From Hoeflea sp. (lineage in GTDB: Bacteria; Pseudomonadota; Alphaproteobacteria; Rhizobiales; Rhizobiaceae), in contig NZ_JAUXOD010000122.1 in assembly GCF_030682515.1 (NCBI RefSeq), forward strand, positions 84,799 through 148,798: DNA of 64,000 bases. Reading direction: 5' to 3'. The notes under the pieces are model-generated. The model was given only the letters and a program-made list of their open reading frames with translations, ran no database searches and had not been told where the DNA came from. Each line of letters starts with the position of its first letter. Position 1 is the first letter of the stretch. The translations under genes were made by a program, and so were the position numbers. Below, piece after piece: positions 24,400 to 33,503 of the stretch.

Positions 24400-25395
24400 C
24401 TATGTTCGGAAGTTCCGGAATCGGTCGAATGCCACGGCAACGATGATGAAGGTACCTATGAACATTCCCTGCCAGAAAGTCGAGATGCCGAGCAGGATGA
24501 GGGAGTTGCGAATGACCTCTATCAACAGGGCGCCGACAACGGCTCCAAGCGCCGTCCCCTCGCCGCCGGCCAGATTGGCGCCGCCGATGACGGCTGCGGC
24601 GATGACGGTGAGTTCCATCGCCTGGCCGAGATTGGTGGTGACGCTGCCGAGCCAGCCTGCCATCAGAATGCCCGCCAGGCCTGCCGTGAAGGCCGAAAAC
24701 ATGTAGATGCTGACCTTGAGCCGCTTGACCGGAATGCCGGTCAGCACCGCCGCGGTCTCGTTGCTGCCGATGGCGAACAGATGCTGCCCCCAGCGGCTCC
24801 ATTTGAACGCCAGCGACATGACGATGGTGAGCGCCGTGAGAACAAAAAGCGGATGAGGCAGGCCGAAGGTGGAGCCGCCGCCGACCCAGAGCAGGATGTC
24901 GTGGTCGGGGCCGAACTGCCAGATCATCTTGTTGTCCGACAGCACCATGGCGAGCGAGCGCGCCGCCGAGAGGGTCCCCAGCGTCACCACGAAGGCCGGC
25001 ATCCCCGCATAGGCGATGAGAACGCCGTTGAGAAGTCCGACCAGGAGTGCCGCGCCCAGCGCGAGGACGGCGGCGAACCAGAACGGCAGCCCGCTGGCCA
25101 TGGCGACGGAAATCACCATGGCGCTGAGCACGACGGAGGAACCGACGGAAAGATCGATGCCGCCCGAGGCGATCACCGCCGTCATGCCGATGGCGATGAT
25201 GGCGACGAAGGCGAAATTGCGGGCGACGTTGAACAGGTTGCGTTCGCTGGCGAAGGCATCGGTCATGAAGGTGAGCGCGAGGCAGGCCAGCACGGCTGCG
25301 GTGAAGACCCAGAAGACCTGAAGCCCCATGATGCGCGAAAGCAGGCTCTTGTGCTGGCTCTTGCCGATGATGTCATCGAGTGTCGTCATTGTCAT
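24400..25395 (-). CDS. RbsC-type sugar ABC transporter permease
   Basis: A 331-residue inner-membrane permease with about nine hydrophobic segments. The hallmark GGIDLSVGSSVVLS is near residue 78, and AMELTVIAAAVIGGANLAGGEGT near residue 255. It sits seven bases after the ATPase gene, on the minus strand. With that ATPase and the binding protein encoded divergently at 27323 it would make a complete importer for a sugar or polyol. Confidence 0.9.
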   Translation of the reverse strand: MTMTTLDDIIGKSQHKSLLSRIMGLQVFWVFTAAVLACLALTFMTDAFASERNLFNVARNFAFVAIIAIGMTAVIASGGIDLSVGSSVVLSAMVISVAMASGLPFWFAAVLALGAALLVGLLNGVLIAYAGMPAFVVTLGTLSAARSLAMVLSDNKMIWQFGPDHDILLWVGGGSTFGLPHPLFVLTALTIVMSLAFKWSRWGQHLFAIGSNETAAVLTGIPVKRLKVSIYMFSAFTAGLAGILMAGWLGSVTTNLGQAMELTVIAAAVIGGANLAGGEGTALGAVVGALLIEVIRNSLILLGISTFWQGMFIGTFIIVAVAFDRFRNFRT

Positions 25396-25401
25396 ATCCT
25401 T

Positions 25402-26142
25402 TCAGGCGGTCTCGATGGCGCCGGTGATGAGGCCGGTCACTTCCTCGGGAGAGGAATGGGCGGCTGCCTTGCTGCTGACCAGTTCGCCGCGGCGCAGGAC
25501 GGCGATCCTGTCCGACACGCTGAAGACATCCGGCATCCGGTGGCTGATGAGGATGACGCTGATGCCGCGGTCCCTGAGCCTGCGGATCAGATCGAGCACC
25601 TCGGCGACCTGGCGCACGGAAATGGCTGCGGTGGGTTCATCCATCATCACGATCTTGGGTTCGGACAGCAGCGTGCGGGCGATGGCCACCGCCTGGCGCT
25701 GGCCTCCGGACATCTTCCGCACCTGGTCGCGGGGCCGGGTTTCCGACTTGAGCTGCTTGAACAGTTCCGCGGAGACCGTGTTCATCTGCCTGTAGTCGAT
25801 AAATTTGAACGGACCGAAGCGGCGCATCGGTTCCCGTCCGAGAAACACGTTTGACGCCGCCGACAGATTGTCCGCGAGCGCCAGATCCTGGTAGACCATC
25901 GCGATGCCCGCGCGCTGGGCATCGATCGGCTTGTGGAAATCCGTCTCTTCCCCGTCGATTCTGATGATGCCGGCCGATGGCCGGAAGTTGCCGGCAATGA
26001 TCTTGACCAGGGTGGATTTGCCCGCCCCGTTGTCGCCCATCAGGCCGAGGACTTCCCCCGGTTCGATGGACAGCGACACGCCGGACAGCGCCTGAATCGC
26101 CCCGAAATTCTTCGATAATGCAGTAATTACAAGCCGCGACAT
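25402..26142 (-). CDS. Sugar ABC transporter ATPase, single-domain type
   Basis: A 246-residue ATPase with only one nucleotide-binding domain: Walker A GDNGAGKST, signature MSGGQRQAV, Walker B KIVMMDEPTAA, switch His in LISHRM. Unlike RbsA it lacks the second, degenerate domain, so two copies should dimerise, as in FrcA-type fructose importers. The start ATG 26142 has GAGGAGGAACG just upstream; longer frames have no ribosome-binding site. It is the first gene of the minus-strand operon with a permease and the LacI regulator. Confidence 0.9.
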   Translation of the reverse strand: MSRLVITALSKNFGAIQALSGVSLSIEPGEVLGLMGDNGAGKSTLVKIIAGNFRPSAGIIRIDGEETDFHKPIDAQRAGIAMVYQDLALADNLSAASNVFLGREPMRRFGPFKFIDYRQMNTVSAELFKQLKSETRPRDQVRKMSGGQRQAVAIARTLLSEPKIVMMDEPTAAISVRQVAEVLDLIRRLRDRGISVILISHRMPDVFSVSDRIAVLRRGELVSSKAAAHSSPEEVTGLITGAIETA

Positions 26143-26245
26143 CGTTCCTCCTCGTCGGGTTCGCCCTATGGGTGTGCCGCCCGCGAGCCGCTTCCCACAC
26201 TCCTCCTCAGCGCAATCTAGCACATATTATGACTAATAGCTTGAC

Positions 26246-26261
26246 TTAATATTATTAGTAA
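26246..26261. promoter_or_regulatory. AT-rich palindromic operator candidate for the LacI regulator
   Basis: ttaatattattagtaa is a 16-base imperfect palindrome (12 of 16 positions symmetric) in the 158-base divergent promoter. It lies 40 bases before the epimerase start. A related AATAATATTA core recurs in the larger palindrome at 28376-28404. Confidence 0.45.
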
Positions 26262-26300
26262 ACAATGCTTATGCAAGTTTCGCTGGATAGGGAGGAATGG

Positions 26301-27281
26301 ATGAGGCTGCTGGTGACGGGCGCTGCGGGGAAGGTGGGGCAGGTGTTCATTCCTGCGTTCCTTGCCGATTGCCGTTTTGCCGGCTGGGAGGTCGTCGCGC
26401 TGTGCCACAACAGGTTCATCGAGCCTCGCGAACGCGTATCGATCGTGTCCGGGTCGATCTCCGATGAAGCCGTTGTCGCCCGAGCGATGGAGGGTGTGAC
26501 GCATGTGGTGCATCTGGCCGCGGTCAAGGAATCCCCCGATCTGGTCTTCGACGTTGCCCTGAAGGGACTTTTCCATCTGCTCGAGGCATTCCGCGCATCT
26601 GCGGAGGCGCGCCAGTTCATTCTCCTGAGCGGCGACTGCGTGGTTGGCCACATCTTTCAGCCCTACGACCAGCCGATCACGGAGGCGTCCGTGCGCAAGG
26701 CCTATCCGGGCTGCTATGCGCTGACCAAGGTGCTCGAGGAGACGATGCTGGAGCAATATGGCATCCAGTATGGCGTCAACTGGTCGACGTTGCGCGCACC
26801 GTGGATCATGGAAAAGGATGATTTCCGCTTCGCGCTCGATTTCGGCGACGCCCAGTTTGGCGGACCGTCCTGGACGGAGATTGTCGATGAGGCAGCGCTG
26901 CAGCGATACCGAAACGGTCGCTACGTGCCGGTGTTGCGGGATGCAGGCGGCGGCTATCTGAAGCGGAACTTCGTCCATGTCGACGATCTGGTCTCGGCCA
27001 TCCTCGCGACCATCGGCAATCCGCGCGCAAACGGTCAGCTGTTCAACATATCGATGGATCAGCCGGTCGATTACGGCGCTGTCGGCGCGATGCTCAAGGC
27101 CAGCAATGACCTCGAGCCGATCGAGATCCACACCCCGTTTCACAGCAATTGGCTCGACAATTCGAAGGCGCGGATGGTGCTTGGGTGGGCGCCGGAGGTG
27201 GGGCTGGAACAGCTTGCAGAGCGCGCATGGCGCTACGAACGCGAGGAGAACGACCCGCGCGTGGTTTGGTATCCCGGTTAA
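26301..27281 (+). CDS. NAD-dependent epimerase/dehydratase-family sugar dehydrogenase
   Basis: A 326-residue extended SDR. The NAD motif VTGAAGKVGQVF is at residues 5-16. The catalytic tyrosine is probably in the segment AYPGCYALTKVLEE (YxxxK as YALTK, about residue 143). Uronate dehydrogenases and sugar 4-epimerases share this fold. Its place in an ABC-transporter locus with no UDP-sugar gene favours a free-sugar or sugar-acid dehydrogenase. The start ATG 26301 has GGAGG at 26291-26295. The binding-protein gene follows after 41 bases in the same unit. Confidence 0.78.
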   Translation: MRLLVTGAAGKVGQVFIPAFLADCRFAGWEVVALCHNRFIEPRERVSIVSGSISDEAVVARAMEGVTHVVHLAAVKESPDLVFDVALKGLFHLLEAFRASAEARQFILLSGDCVVGHIFQPYDQPITEASVRKAYPGCYALTKVLEETMLEQYGIQYGVNWSTLRAPWIMEKDDFRFALDFGDAQFGGPSWTEIVDEAALQRYRNGRYVPVLRDAGGGYLKRNFVHVDDLVSAILATIGNPRANGQLFNISMDQPVDYGAVGAMLKASNDLEPIEIHTPFHSNWLDNSKARMVLGWAPEVGLEQLAERAWRYEREENDPRVVWYPG

Positions 27282-27322
27282 GGCAGGAGGCCTCGCCGGT
27301 TTTAAGTGGAGGAGAGAGCATT

Positions 27323-28315
27323 ATGAAAACGACATTATTGGCCGTGACGGCCCTATCCGTGATGATGCTGGCGGCCGGATCGGCCGCTGCGCAGGAAAAG
27401 AAGACTCTGGCGATCGTCGTCAAGGGACTGGACAACCCCTTCTTCGAGCAGATCAATCTGGGCTGCCAGAAGTGGATGTCCGAGAATGCGGACAGTGAAT
27501 ATGAGTGTCTCTATACCGGTCCCGCATCCTCGGCTGACGAGGCCGGCGCAGTGCAGATCGTCGATGACCTGCTGACCCGCGGCGTCGCCGCCATCGCCAT
27601 CTCGCCCTCGAATGCGCCGGCCATGGCGAACCGGCTCCGTGCCATTGCGCCGACTGTTCCGGTGATGACGGTGGATGCCGATCTCCTCGAGGCCGACCGC
27701 GATCTGCGCACGACCTATCTGGGGACCGACAACTACCTGATGGGCGTGAAAATGGCGGAAGAGGCCAGCGCGCTGAAGTCCGAAGGCGGCACGGTCTGCC
27801 TGCAGCTCGGCAATGTCGCCGCCGACAACATCAACGCCCGCGCCCAGGGGTTCCGGGACACCGCGGGCGGCGAGAAGGGCCTCGACCGCCTGACCGGCCA
27901 GGGCGGCTGGACGGAGATCGAGGGATGCCCGGTCTTCACCAACGACCAGGCCGATCTCGCCAATCAGCAGATGTCGGACGTGTTCACTGCAAATCCGGAT
28001 CTCGATGCCTTCATCCTGATCGGCGGCTGGGCCCAGTTCGCGCCGCAGGCCTATGCTCAGGTCACCGACCAGGTGATGGACAAGCTCAAGAGCAAGGAGC
28101 TGATCATCATCGCCGGCGACACCCTGCCGCCGCAGACCCAGGCCTTCCGCGATGGCCGCAGCCATTCCCAGGTCGGCCAGCGTCCCTTCGAGATGGGTTA
28201 CAAGGCGCCGGATGTGATGATCCAGCTAATCAACGGCGAGACCGTGGAAGATCCGCTGTTCACCGGCCTTGATGTCTGCAACCTCGAAGATCCCGGCTTC
28301 TGCGCGGACAACTAG
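27323..28315 (+). CDS. RbsB-type periplasmic sugar-binding protein 1
   Basis: A 330-residue class I binding protein. The signal peptide is MKTTLLAVTALSVMMLAAG with cleavage at AAAQ. The mature start IVVKGLDNPFFEQINLG is typical of ribose-type binding proteins. Four cysteines in the mature part (CLYTG, TVCLQLG, GCPVF, DVCNLEDPGFC) may form disulfides. It lies downstream of the epimerase and divergent from the ATPase/permease operon, and is probably their partner. The start ATG 27323 has GGAGGAG upstream. Confidence 0.88.
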   Translation: MKTTLLAVTALSVMMLAAGSAAAQEKKTLAIVVKGLDNPFFEQINLGCQKWMSENADSEYECLYTGPASSADEAGAVQIVDDLLTRGVAAIAISPSNAPAMANRLRAIAPTVPVMTVDADLLEADRDLRTTYLGTDNYLMGVKMAEEASALKSEGGTVCLQLGNVAADNINARAQGFRDTAGGEKGLDRLTGQGGWTEIEGCPVFTNDQADLANQQMSDVFTANPDLDAFILIGGWAQFAPQAYAQVTDQVMDKLKSKELIIIAGDTLPPQTQAFRDGRSHSQVGQRPFEMGYKAPDVMIQLINGETVEDPLFTGLDVCNLEDPGFCADN

Positions 28316-28328
28316 GTCTCCCGAGGGC

Positions 28329-28359
28329 GATGGGGTTGGCTCGAAAAAGCCGCCCCGTC
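28329..28359 (+). terminator. Possible weak terminator after binding protein 1
   Basis: GGGG TT GGCT, loop cgaaa, AGCC G CCCC, then a short T stretch (28360-28363). The stem is interrupted and the T-run short, so termination may be partial. Confidence 0.4.
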
Positions 28360-28375
28360 GTTTCCTCTGAACACC

Positions 28376-28404
28376 GCACATTATTAATAATATTAGCAAT
28401 GTGC
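28376..28404. promoter_or_regulatory. 29-bp palindromic operator candidate before binding protein 2
   Basis: Arms GCACATT (28376-28382) and AATGTGC (28398-28404) are perfect, and the AT-rich interior is also largely symmetric. It lies 60 bases before the start at 28464, in the only gap of that unit large enough for a promoter. The shape fits a LacI-family operator. Confidence 0.55.
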
Positions 28405-28463
28405 GGCCACCCAAACGCATGTCAATCGCGGCCTTGGAGGAAAAGGCTGCAGGGAGGAAGAAA

Positions 28464-29411
28464 ATGTACAATCTCAAGTCGATACTTCTCACCGCGGGCA
28501 TGGTGCTGGCGGCAAGCGCTGCCGCAGCACAGGAAAAGCCGGCGCTCGCCTTCGTGGTCAACGCCGCGTCCGATTTCTGGAAACTGTCGGAAGCCGGCGT
28601 CAAGGCGGCCCAGGCCGAGCTTCCAGGCTATGAGCTGCAGTTCCGCTACCCCGCCCAGGGCACGGCCGCGTTGCAGAACGCGCTGATGGACGACCTGGTG
28701 GCCGCGGGCACCGATGCGATCATGATCTCGTCGGCCGATCCGAAGAACTCGATCGACGCGTTCAACCGGATCGCCGCCCAGGTGCCGCTGTTTACCACCG
28801 ACAGCGACGCCCCCAGCAGCAACCGCATCGCCTATCTCGGCTCGTCCAACACCGCGGCCGGCGTTCAGGCGGGCGAGATCGCGGTGGAAGCGATGCCCGA
28901 TGGCGGCAAGTGCATGGGCTTTGTCGGCTTCCTTGGAGCCGACAACGCCGTCGAGCGCATCGACGGTTTCCGTCAGGCCGTCGAAGGCAAGGGCATAGAA
29001 CTGGTAGACGTGCGCGGGGACGATGTGGATTTCGCCCGGGCGCGGTCCAACGTCGACGACGTGCTGGCCGCCAATCCGGACATCACCTGCATGGTCGGGT
29101 TCTACTCCTACAACCCGCCCAAGATCTACGAGGCCCTGCAGGCCGCGGGCAAGCTGGGCGAGATCACCGTCATCGCCTTTGACGAGGATCCGATCACCCT
29201 GGGCGCCGTTCGCGAAGGCAGCTTCGCCGGCACCGTGGTGCAGGATCCCTATCAGTGGGGCTATCAGGGCATGAAGCTGATGGCGGCCTACCTGGAAGGC
29301 GACAAGTCGCAGATCCCGGCCGACGGTCTGATCATCGTGCCCACCAAGAAGATCAGCAAGGACAATGTCGATGCGTTCGAGGCGGAGCTGAAAGCCCGCG
29401 TCGGGGGATAG
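28464..29411 (+). CDS. RbsB-type periplasmic sugar-binding protein 2
   Basis: A 315-residue class I binding protein. The signal peptide MYNLKSILLTAGMVLAAS is followed by AAAQEKPALAFVVN. Segments typical of the fold are NAASDFWKLSEAGVKAA and VGFYSYNPPKIYEAL. Sequence similarity to binding protein 1 is limited, so the two probably see different ligands. It heads a second complete transporter (ATPase 29503, permease 31021). The start ATG 28464 has AGGGAGGAAG upstream. Confidence 0.88.
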   Translation: MYNLKSILLTAGMVLAASAAAAQEKPALAFVVNAASDFWKLSEAGVKAAQAELPGYELQFRYPAQGTAALQNALMDDLVAAGTDAIMISSADPKNSIDAFNRIAAQVPLFTTDSDAPSSNRIAYLGSSNTAAGVQAGEIAVEAMPDGGKCMGFVGFLGADNAVERIDGFRQAVEGKGIELVDVRGDDVDFARARSNVDDVLAANPDITCMVGFYSYNPPKIYEALQAAGKLGEITVIAFDEDPITLGAVREGSFAGTVVQDPYQWGYQGMKLMAAYLEGDKSQIPADGLIIVPTKKISKDNVDAFEAELKARVGG

Positions 29412-29439
29412 GGCGAGTCATCCTCTCGCTTTGTCCAAG

Positions 29440-29470
29440 GGCTGCACGGGCTCAAAGGGTCCGTGCAGCC
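29440..29470 (+). terminator. Hairpin between binding-protein and ATPase genes
   Basis: GGCTGCACGG (29440-29449) and CCGTGCAGCC (29461-29470) are perfect 10-base arms. No T-run follows. Such stems after binding-protein genes usually protect the upstream mRNA or attenuate the downstream genes. Confidence 0.5.
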
Positions 29471-29502
29471 TTCCCCTGCGACCGTCTGAGACGGGGAAAT
29501 CC

Positions 29503-31008
29503 ATGCCTGAAGTCAGAGACAAGCCGATATCGCTTGAACTTTCCGGGATCACGAAGGTCTATCCCGGCGCGATCGCCCTCAACAAGGTCTCTCTCTCGAT
29601 ACGCAGCGGCGAGGTGGTCGGCCTGATCGGCGAGAACGGGGCCGGGAAATCGACGCTCATGAAGGTCCTGGGCGGCACCATTGCGCCGGATGAGGGACGG
29701 GTCGTCATTGATGGCGAAACCGTCAGGTCGCTGACGCCCGCGCGCGCCGCAGGCCTCGGAATAGCCTTCGTCCACCAGGAGCTGAACCCGTTCTCGAACC
29801 TTGATGTGACGGCCAACGTGCTGCTGGGGCGGGAGATGCGCCGCGGCGTTCTGGGCTTCCTTGACCGGCCGTCGATGGAAAACAAGGTCGGGCCCATACT
29901 GAAACTCCTGGGGACGCGCTTCGGCCCGAAAGATCCGGTTGCCGAACTCTCCCTTGCCGATCAGCAATTGCTGGAGATCGCCCGGGCGCTCTCGATCAAT
30001 GTCCGCCTCCTGATCCTGGATGAACCCACCTCCAGCCTCACCCTGTCGGAGACCAACCGGCTGCTCGACGTCATTCGCAAACTCCGCGCCGAAGGGGTGG
30101 CGGTGCTGTTCATCACCCACCGGCTCGCCGAGATCGTCGAGGTGGCGGACCGCGTCGTGGCGCTGCGTGACGGCTGCAACGCCGGAGAACTGTCCCGCCA
30201 GGAGATCAGCAGGGACACCATGGTCCGAATGATGATCGGCCGCGATGTGAACCAGTTCTATGAGAAGTCCGATCACGCGCCCGGCAGGCCGGTGCTGGAC
30301 ATCAAGGGGCTGCGGACCAGGGCCTATCCGCATCAGAGCGTGGACCTGTGCCTGCTCGCGGGTGAAATAAGCTGCCTGGCCGGGCTTGTCGGGGCAGGGC
30401 GCACCGAGCTCGCAAGAGCCATCTTCGGCATTGATCCGGTCGAGGGCGGACGCATCGAGATGGACGGCAAGCCTCTGCGCGGAAATTCGGTGCCCGAAGC
30501 GATCGCGGCGGGCATCTGCCTGGTTCCGGAGGACCGGAAGGCAGAGGGCCTGTTTCTCGACTTCGCGGTGACGGAGAACATCGCGATGCCCAGTCACGCA
30601 GCACTTGCCAGGCGGGGATTTGTCAATCACGCGGCGGTGACCCGTCTGGCCGAGGCGTCGCGACAGAAACTCAGGATCAAGGCGTCGGGTCTCAACCGCG
30701 CGGTGGCGGAGCTTTCGGGCGGGAACCAGCAGAAGGTGGTTCTGGCCAAGTGGCTGGCGATGAACCCGAAGCTGATCATCCTGGACGAACCCACGCGCGG
30801 CATCGATGTCGGCGCCAAGGCGGAAGTCTATCACCTGATGCAGGAGCTTGCGGCGCAAGGCGTGGCGCTCCTGATGATCTCGTCGGACATGGAAGAAGTC
30901 ATCGGCATTTCGGACCGGGTCGCGGTGATGTGCCGGGGGAAGATCAACGGGATCCTCGACCGCGGCGAACTGACCGAGGAAAACATTCTCCGGCTCGCCG
31001 TGGAATAG
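29503..31008 (+). CDS. RbsA-type sugar ABC transporter ATPase (two domains)
   Basis: A 501-residue tandem ATPase. Domain 1 has Walker A GENGAGKST, signature ELSLADQQL (degenerate), Walker B LLILDEPTSSL and switch His in FITHRL. Domain 2 has GLVGAGRTE in place of Walker A, LSGGNQQKV and LIILDEPTRGID. The pattern matches RbsA/MglA. It works with binding protein 2 and the permease that follows. The start ATG 29503 has ACGGGGAAA upstream. Confidence 0.92.
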   Translation: MPEVRDKPISLELSGITKVYPGAIALNKVSLSIRSGEVVGLIGENGAGKSTLMKVLGGTIAPDEGRVVIDGETVRSLTPARAAGLGIAFVHQELNPFSNLDVTANVLLGREMRRGVLGFLDRPSMENKVGPILKLLGTRFGPKDPVAELSLADQQLLEIARALSINVRLLILDEPTSSLTLSETNRLLDVIRKLRAEGVAVLFITHRLAEIVEVADRVVALRDGCNAGELSRQEISRDTMVRMMIGRDVNQFYEKSDHAPGRPVLDIKGLRTRAYPHQSVDLCLLAGEISCLAGLVGAGRTELARAIFGIDPVEGGRIEMDGKPLRGNSVPEAIAAGICLVPEDRKAEGLFLDFAVTENIAMPSHAALARRGFVNHAAVTRLAEASRQKLRIKASGLNRAVAELSGGNQQKVVLAKWLAMNPKLIILDEPTRGIDVGAKAEVYHLMQELAAQGVALLMISSDMEEVIGISDRVAVMCRGKINGILDRGELTEENILRLAVE

Positions 31009-31020
31009 AAGGAGCAGACG

Positions 31021-32013
31021 ATGCAGAAGAAAGACATTGGCCTTGCCACGCTTGTTGTGACCGTCGGCGCGATCGTCGCGATGGTCAATCCGCGGTTTCT
31101 ATCGCCCATCAATCTCGCCAATACCGCCAATCTCATCGGCCTGTTCGGGCTGTTTTCGATCGCCGAGGCCTTCGTCATCGTCACCGCCGGCATCGAACTG
31201 TCGATCGGCTCGGTGATCGCGCTGCTCGGCGTCATCTTTGTCGATCTGATCGCGAGCTTCGGCGTGCCCTGGCCCATGGCGCTGGCGGTGGTCATGGTGC
31301 TTTCGATCTTCATCGGCCTTCTGCATGGCTGGCTGATCACCCGGCTGAAGCTGCAGCCTTTCGTCGTCACGCTGTGCGGGCTTTTGATCTATCGCGGCGT
31401 TGCCCGCTTCTACACAAAGGACGGCACTGCAGGGTTCAGCTTCGGATCGGATTTTCCGATGCTCGAATTCCTGGTGTCGGGCCGCACCGCCGGCGTGCCC
31501 CATTCGGTGATCGCATTCCTGCTGGTGGCGATCATCGCCTGGTTCCTGCTGCACCGCACGGTTTTCGGCCGGCACCTGTTCGCGGTCGGCAAGAACGCGG
31601 AAGCGGCGCGCTATTCCGGCATCAACACGGACCGCGTCATCATCCAGGCCTATGTGCTGTGCGCGTTTCTCACGGGCATCTCGGCGGTGTTCTTCGCCAT
31701 GTACACCCGCTCGGTGCAGCCATCCTCGCACGGCAATTTCTATGAACTTTATGGCATCGCCGCTGCGGTGCTGGGCGGGTTCTCCCTGCGCGGCGGCGAG
31801 GGATCGATCGTCGGCGTGGTGCTGGGCGTTATCCTGCTGCAGATCCTGCAGAACCTGGTCAACCTCTTGGGCATCCCGTCCTCGTTGAATTTCGCCGTGA
31901 TGGGCAGCGTCATTCTGGCGGGAGTGATCGCAGACACACAGTTTTCCCGTTACCGCGAGACCCGCCGCCAGCAGAGTGCAATGGCGGCGCTTGAAGACAG
32001 CGCAAGGCGATGA
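31021..32013 (+). CDS. RbsC-type sugar ABC transporter permease
   Basis: A 330-residue membrane permease with about nine hydrophobic segments. The hallmark TAGIELSIGSVIALLG is near residue 58, and AVLGGFSLRGGEGS near residue 252. It is the partner of the ATPase directly upstream (12-base gap) in the same unit. AAGGAGCAGACG upstream gives a good ribosome-binding site. Confidence 0.9.
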   Translation: MQKKDIGLATLVVTVGAIVAMVNPRFLSPINLANTANLIGLFGLFSIAEAFVIVTAGIELSIGSVIALLGVIFVDLIASFGVPWPMALAVVMVLSIFIGLLHGWLITRLKLQPFVVTLCGLLIYRGVARFYTKDGTAGFSFGSDFPMLEFLVSGRTAGVPHSVIAFLLVAIIAWFLLHRTVFGRHLFAVGKNAEAARYSGINTDRVIIQAYVLCAFLTGISAVFFAMYTRSVQPSSHGNFYELYGIAAAVLGGFSLRGGEGSIVGVVLGVILLQILQNLVNLLGIPSSLNFAVMGSVILAGVIADTQFSRYRETRRQQSAMAALEDSARR

Positions 32014-32141
32014 CGAAGGCCCAGGCCAAGTCAGGTCGAAGCAATCGGGACAAGAGGTTTTGGGATATTCAACAGCCAAACGATGCGTTGCCGTTCCGGG
32101 CGGCGCCGAGGCTGAGCAGCCAAGCATGAGGAGCAAACGAT

Positions 32142-33128
32142 ATGTTCAGATGGGGAATAATGTCGACAGCCAAGATCGGCCGCGACCAGGTGATCCCGCA
32201 ATTGCAGGATTCCGAGAACGGCGTGGTCACGGCGATCGCCAGTCGCGATCATGCCCGCGCCCGCGCGCTCGCCGACCGCTTCGGCATTCCGCTGGCGTTT
32301 TCGTCCTATGAGGAGCTGCTCGCCTCCGCCGAGATCGACGGCGTCTACATCCCGCTGCCCACTTCGCAGCACATCGAGTGGGCGCTCAAGGCGGCCCAGG
32401 CCGGCAAGCATGTCCTGTGCGAGAAGCCGATCGCGCTGCATGCCGACGAGATCGCACCGCTGATCAAGGCGCGTGACGTGAACGACGTGCTGGTCTGCGA
32501 GGCCTTCATGGTCACCTATCACCCGCAATGGCGGAAGGTCCGGGAGCTGATCGCCGATGGCGCCATCGGCCGGCTGCGCCATGTGCAGGGCGCGTTTTCC
32601 TATTTCAACGCCGATCCGGCCAACATGCGCAACAAGCCGGAACTGGGCGGCGGCGGCCTGCCCGACATCGGCGTCTATCCGACGGTGTCGACCCGGTTCT
32701 CGACCGGTCGCGAACCGCTGAGGGTGCAGGCCACCGTCGAGCGCCATCCTCAATTCGGCACCGACAGTTACGCCAGCGTCAAGGCCGATTTCGGTGATTT
32801 CGAGATGAGCTTCTACTGCTCGACCCAGATGGCGCTGCGCCAGCTGATGGTGTTTCACGGCGAGAAGGGCTACATCGAGGTGACCGCGCCCTTCAATGCG
32901 GGCGACTACGGCCATGCCACGGTCAGCTTGCACAATGTGACCCATGAGGAAGCAAGGGTCTTCCGGTTTCCGGGCGTGCGCCAGTACCGGCTGCAGGCCG
33001 AGGCCTTTGTCCGCAAGGCGCGCGGCGGCCAGGAGGAGGTGTTCACCCTGGAGCAGTCGGTCCTCAACCAGGCATTCATCGACGCGGTGTACCGCGCGGC
33101 CACCCATGACCGCTGGGAGACCGTGTAG
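32142..33128 (+). CDS. Gfo/Idh/MocA-family sugar dehydrogenase
   Basis: A 328-residue NAD(P)-dependent oxidoreductase. The N-terminal Rossmann fold ([15 protein letters not shown]) is followed by the family motif [11 protein letters not shown] (about residue 92), whose lysine is catalytic. The second motif [12 protein letters not shown] (about residue 166) supplies the catalytic aspartate/tyrosine region. Family members of this length include D-xylose and D-apiose 1-dehydrogenases and 1,5-anhydrofructose reductase. Its place behind a pentose-type transporter suggests aldose oxidation to a lactone. The start ATG 32142 has GAGGAGC upstream. Confidence 0.85.
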   Translation: MFRWGIMSTAKIGRDQVIPQLQDSENGVVTAIASRDHARARALADRFGIPLAFSSYEELLASAEIDGVYIPLPTSQHIEWALKAAQAGKHVLCEKPIALHADEIAPLIKARDVNDVLVCEAFMVTYHPQWRKVRELIADGAIGRLRHVQGAFSYFNADPANMRNKPELGGGGLPDIGVYPTVSTRFSTGREPLRVQATVERHPQFGTDSYASVKADFGDFEMSFYCSTQMALRQLMVFHGEKGYIEVTAPFNAGDYGHATVSLHNVTHEEARVFRFPGVRQYRLQAEAFVRKARGGQEEVFTLEQSVLNQAFIDAVYRAATHDRWETV

Positions 33129-33207
33129 CAGACACTGTTTCGACCACGTTTCCTGATTGTCGATCGACTATCCTCGCTGACGGGTGCCATGAAGCTGCTT
33201 CAGAAGG

Positions 33208-33489
33208 TCATCGACAGACTTCGGAGTTGCGGACAGCTATATAGACAACCTCGCCTCCGTCCAGGACAGTCAGAGTGAGCGGGGCGCCCGGCACGCTGGT
33301 TTCCTTGTCCCAGAGGGACGCGAATTCTGTCGCAACGTTCGATTGTTGGCCGAATGCACTCGACCAGCGCATCAGATGCGGTCGGAGTTGGTAGGTCTGG
33401 TCCGATCGGCGTATCAGTAGGTCGAGTTCGACGAGGGTTCGGCACAGGGTGCTGCTGGCGTTCGGTTTCGGGGGCTGAAGGCCTCGCAA
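33208..33489 (-). pseudogene. Remnant of an IclR-family regulator
   Basis: A 93-residue frame covers the second half of an IclR winged helix (SSTLCRTLVELDLLIRR then TYQLRPHLMRWSS) and the first strand of the effector domain (LTLTVLDGGEVVYIAVRNS). A complete IclR regulator is about 250 residues. The N-terminal helix and nearly all of the effector domain are missing, so the gene is broken. It fills most of the 375-base gap between the Gfo/Idh/MocA and alcohol-dehydrogenase genes. I see nothing else in that gap. Confidence 0.65.
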
Positions 33490-33503
33490 GTTTGGAGAAT
33501 ATG

